Source: Vitreoscilla sp. (lineage in GTDB: Bacteria > Pseudomonadota > Gammaproteobacteria > Burkholderiales > Burkholderiaceae). Taken from it: a DNA stretch of 5,805 bases. The notes under the pieces are model-generated. The model searched no databases. It worked only from the letters and a program-made list of their open reading frames with translations, and was not told where the DNA came from. The DNA lies in contig JACMOG010000730.1 in the NCBI GenBank assembly GCA_014378125.1, forward strand, positions 1 through 5,805. The letters are read 5' to 3'. A program made the position numbers and the translations under genes. Shown here in pieces: positions 5,377 to 5,805 of the stretch; within the stretch, counting starts at the first letter, position 1; each line of letters begins with the position of its first letter.

Positions 5377-5805
5377 ATGCCATCCTCAAAAACTCCCGCT
5401 CCCGCCCCGAAGAAGACCGCCGCCAAGGCTCGCCCCAAGGCGGCTGAGCCCGCTGACGCCGTGCCCGCCGCTCCTGCGCAGGCCGAGGAAGGCGCCGGCC
5501 GCTACCTCGCGCGCGCGATGCGTGCCGAGTCGATGGCCATCCGCGTGCGCGGCGCACGCACGCACAACCTGAAGAACATCGACGACGACATCCCCAAGCA
5601 CGCGCTGGTGGTGATCACGGGCCTGTCGGGCTCGGGCAAGTCGAGCCTGGCGTTCGACACGCTCTACGCCGAGGGCCAGCGCCGCTATGTGGAGAGCCTG
5701 TCGGCCTACGCGCGCCAGTTCCTGCAGCTGATGGACAAGCCCGACGTCGACGTGATCGAGGGCCTGGCCCCGGCCATCTCCATCGAGCAGAAGGCCACCA
5801 GCCAC
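5377..5805 (+). CDS. uvrA: Excinuclease ABC subunit A, N-terminal part (3' end outside window)
   Basis: UvrA is the ATP-dependent damage sensor of nucleotide excision repair; it dimerises, loads UvrB at DNA lesions and then leaves. The visible 143 residues contain the universally conserved opening [11 protein letters not shown], the Walker A motif G-L-S-G-S-G-K-S (residues 82-89, K88), then [25 protein letters not shown], and I-S-I-E-Q-K at the edge. No frameshift is seen. The first 52 residues before M-A-I-R-V-R-G-A are an unusual Lys/Pro/Ala/Glu-rich extension, [10 protein letters not shown] and similar. ATG 5377 is chosen because codons after it keep a strong G/C third-position bias; ATG 5353 would add eight residues, while ATG 5518 or 5533 would remove the extension. 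No clear Shine-Dalgarno sequence precedes any of these. It is transcribed away from the lipase operon. Confidence 0.95.
   Translation, partial: MPSSKTPAPAPKKTAAKARPKAAEPADAVPAAPAQAEEGAGRYLARAMRAESMAIRVRGARTHNLKNIDDDIPKHALVVITGLSGSGKSSLAFDTLYAEGQRRYVESLSAYARQFLQLMDKPDVDVIEGLAPAISIEQKATSH

Noticed and set aside
4818..5438. N-terminal continuation of the lipase frame up to 5438
   Set aside because: It lies over the small upstream gene in another frame and into the uvrA start region. Its sequence is alanine/arginine-rich without domain features, and ATG 4817 directly follows the upstream stop.
5386..5805. Minus-strand open frame opposite uvrA
   Set aside because: It is antisense to unmistakable uvrA motifs (Walker A, the R-G-A-R-T-H-N-L opening).

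Overview
The window is a dense, very GC-rich stretch of bacterial chromosome. The glnE, uvrA and rhombosortase-type sequences point to a betaproteobacterium of the order Burkholderiales. A Comamonadaceae-like genome (Variovorax/Acidovorax relatives) is my best guess, made from protein resemblance only.

Layout. Positions 1-1358 (+) hold the C-terminal half of glnE, which encodes the glutamine synthetase adenylyltransferase/deadenylylase; its start lies outside the window. A rhomboid-family intramembrane protease of rhombosortase type follows (1355-2008, +), sharing a GTGA start/stop overlap with glnE. The intergenic gap of about 120 bases contains a long imperfect hairpin (2025-2068). A glutathione S-transferase family gene then runs 2130-2798 (+). 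Next are three tightly packed genes on the minus strand (2812-5227), convergent with the GST gene. Last, uvrA starts at about 5377 (+) and runs off the right edge, divergent from the three-gene set.

The core genes (glnE, GST, uvrA) are housekeeping or ordinary metabolism. The minus-strand cassette is the accessory part. In transcription order it encodes: (1) a small unrecognised protein that loosely resembles short helical proteins found beside type VI secretion effector/adaptor genes; (2) a 431-residue putative lipase/phospholipase with a cysteine-rich N-terminus, a 14-alanine linker encoded by a hexanucleotide repeat, and a G-Y-S-K-G nucleophile elbow; (3) an ankyrin-repeat protein with a twin-arginine-like N-terminus. 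Spacing is 2 bases between genes 1 and 2 and an ATGA overlap between genes 2 and 3, so they very likely form one translationally coupled operon. Small protein, lipase and ankyrin-repeat protein in this order is what a secreted lipase effector with accessory and immunity partner would look like. No secretion-system gene (VgrG, PAAR, Hcp, DUF4123 adaptor) is in the window, so this stays an inference. Of everything here, this cassette is the best candidate for an undescribed system.

No tRNA, rRNA, CRISPR array, insertion sequence or integrase was seen.
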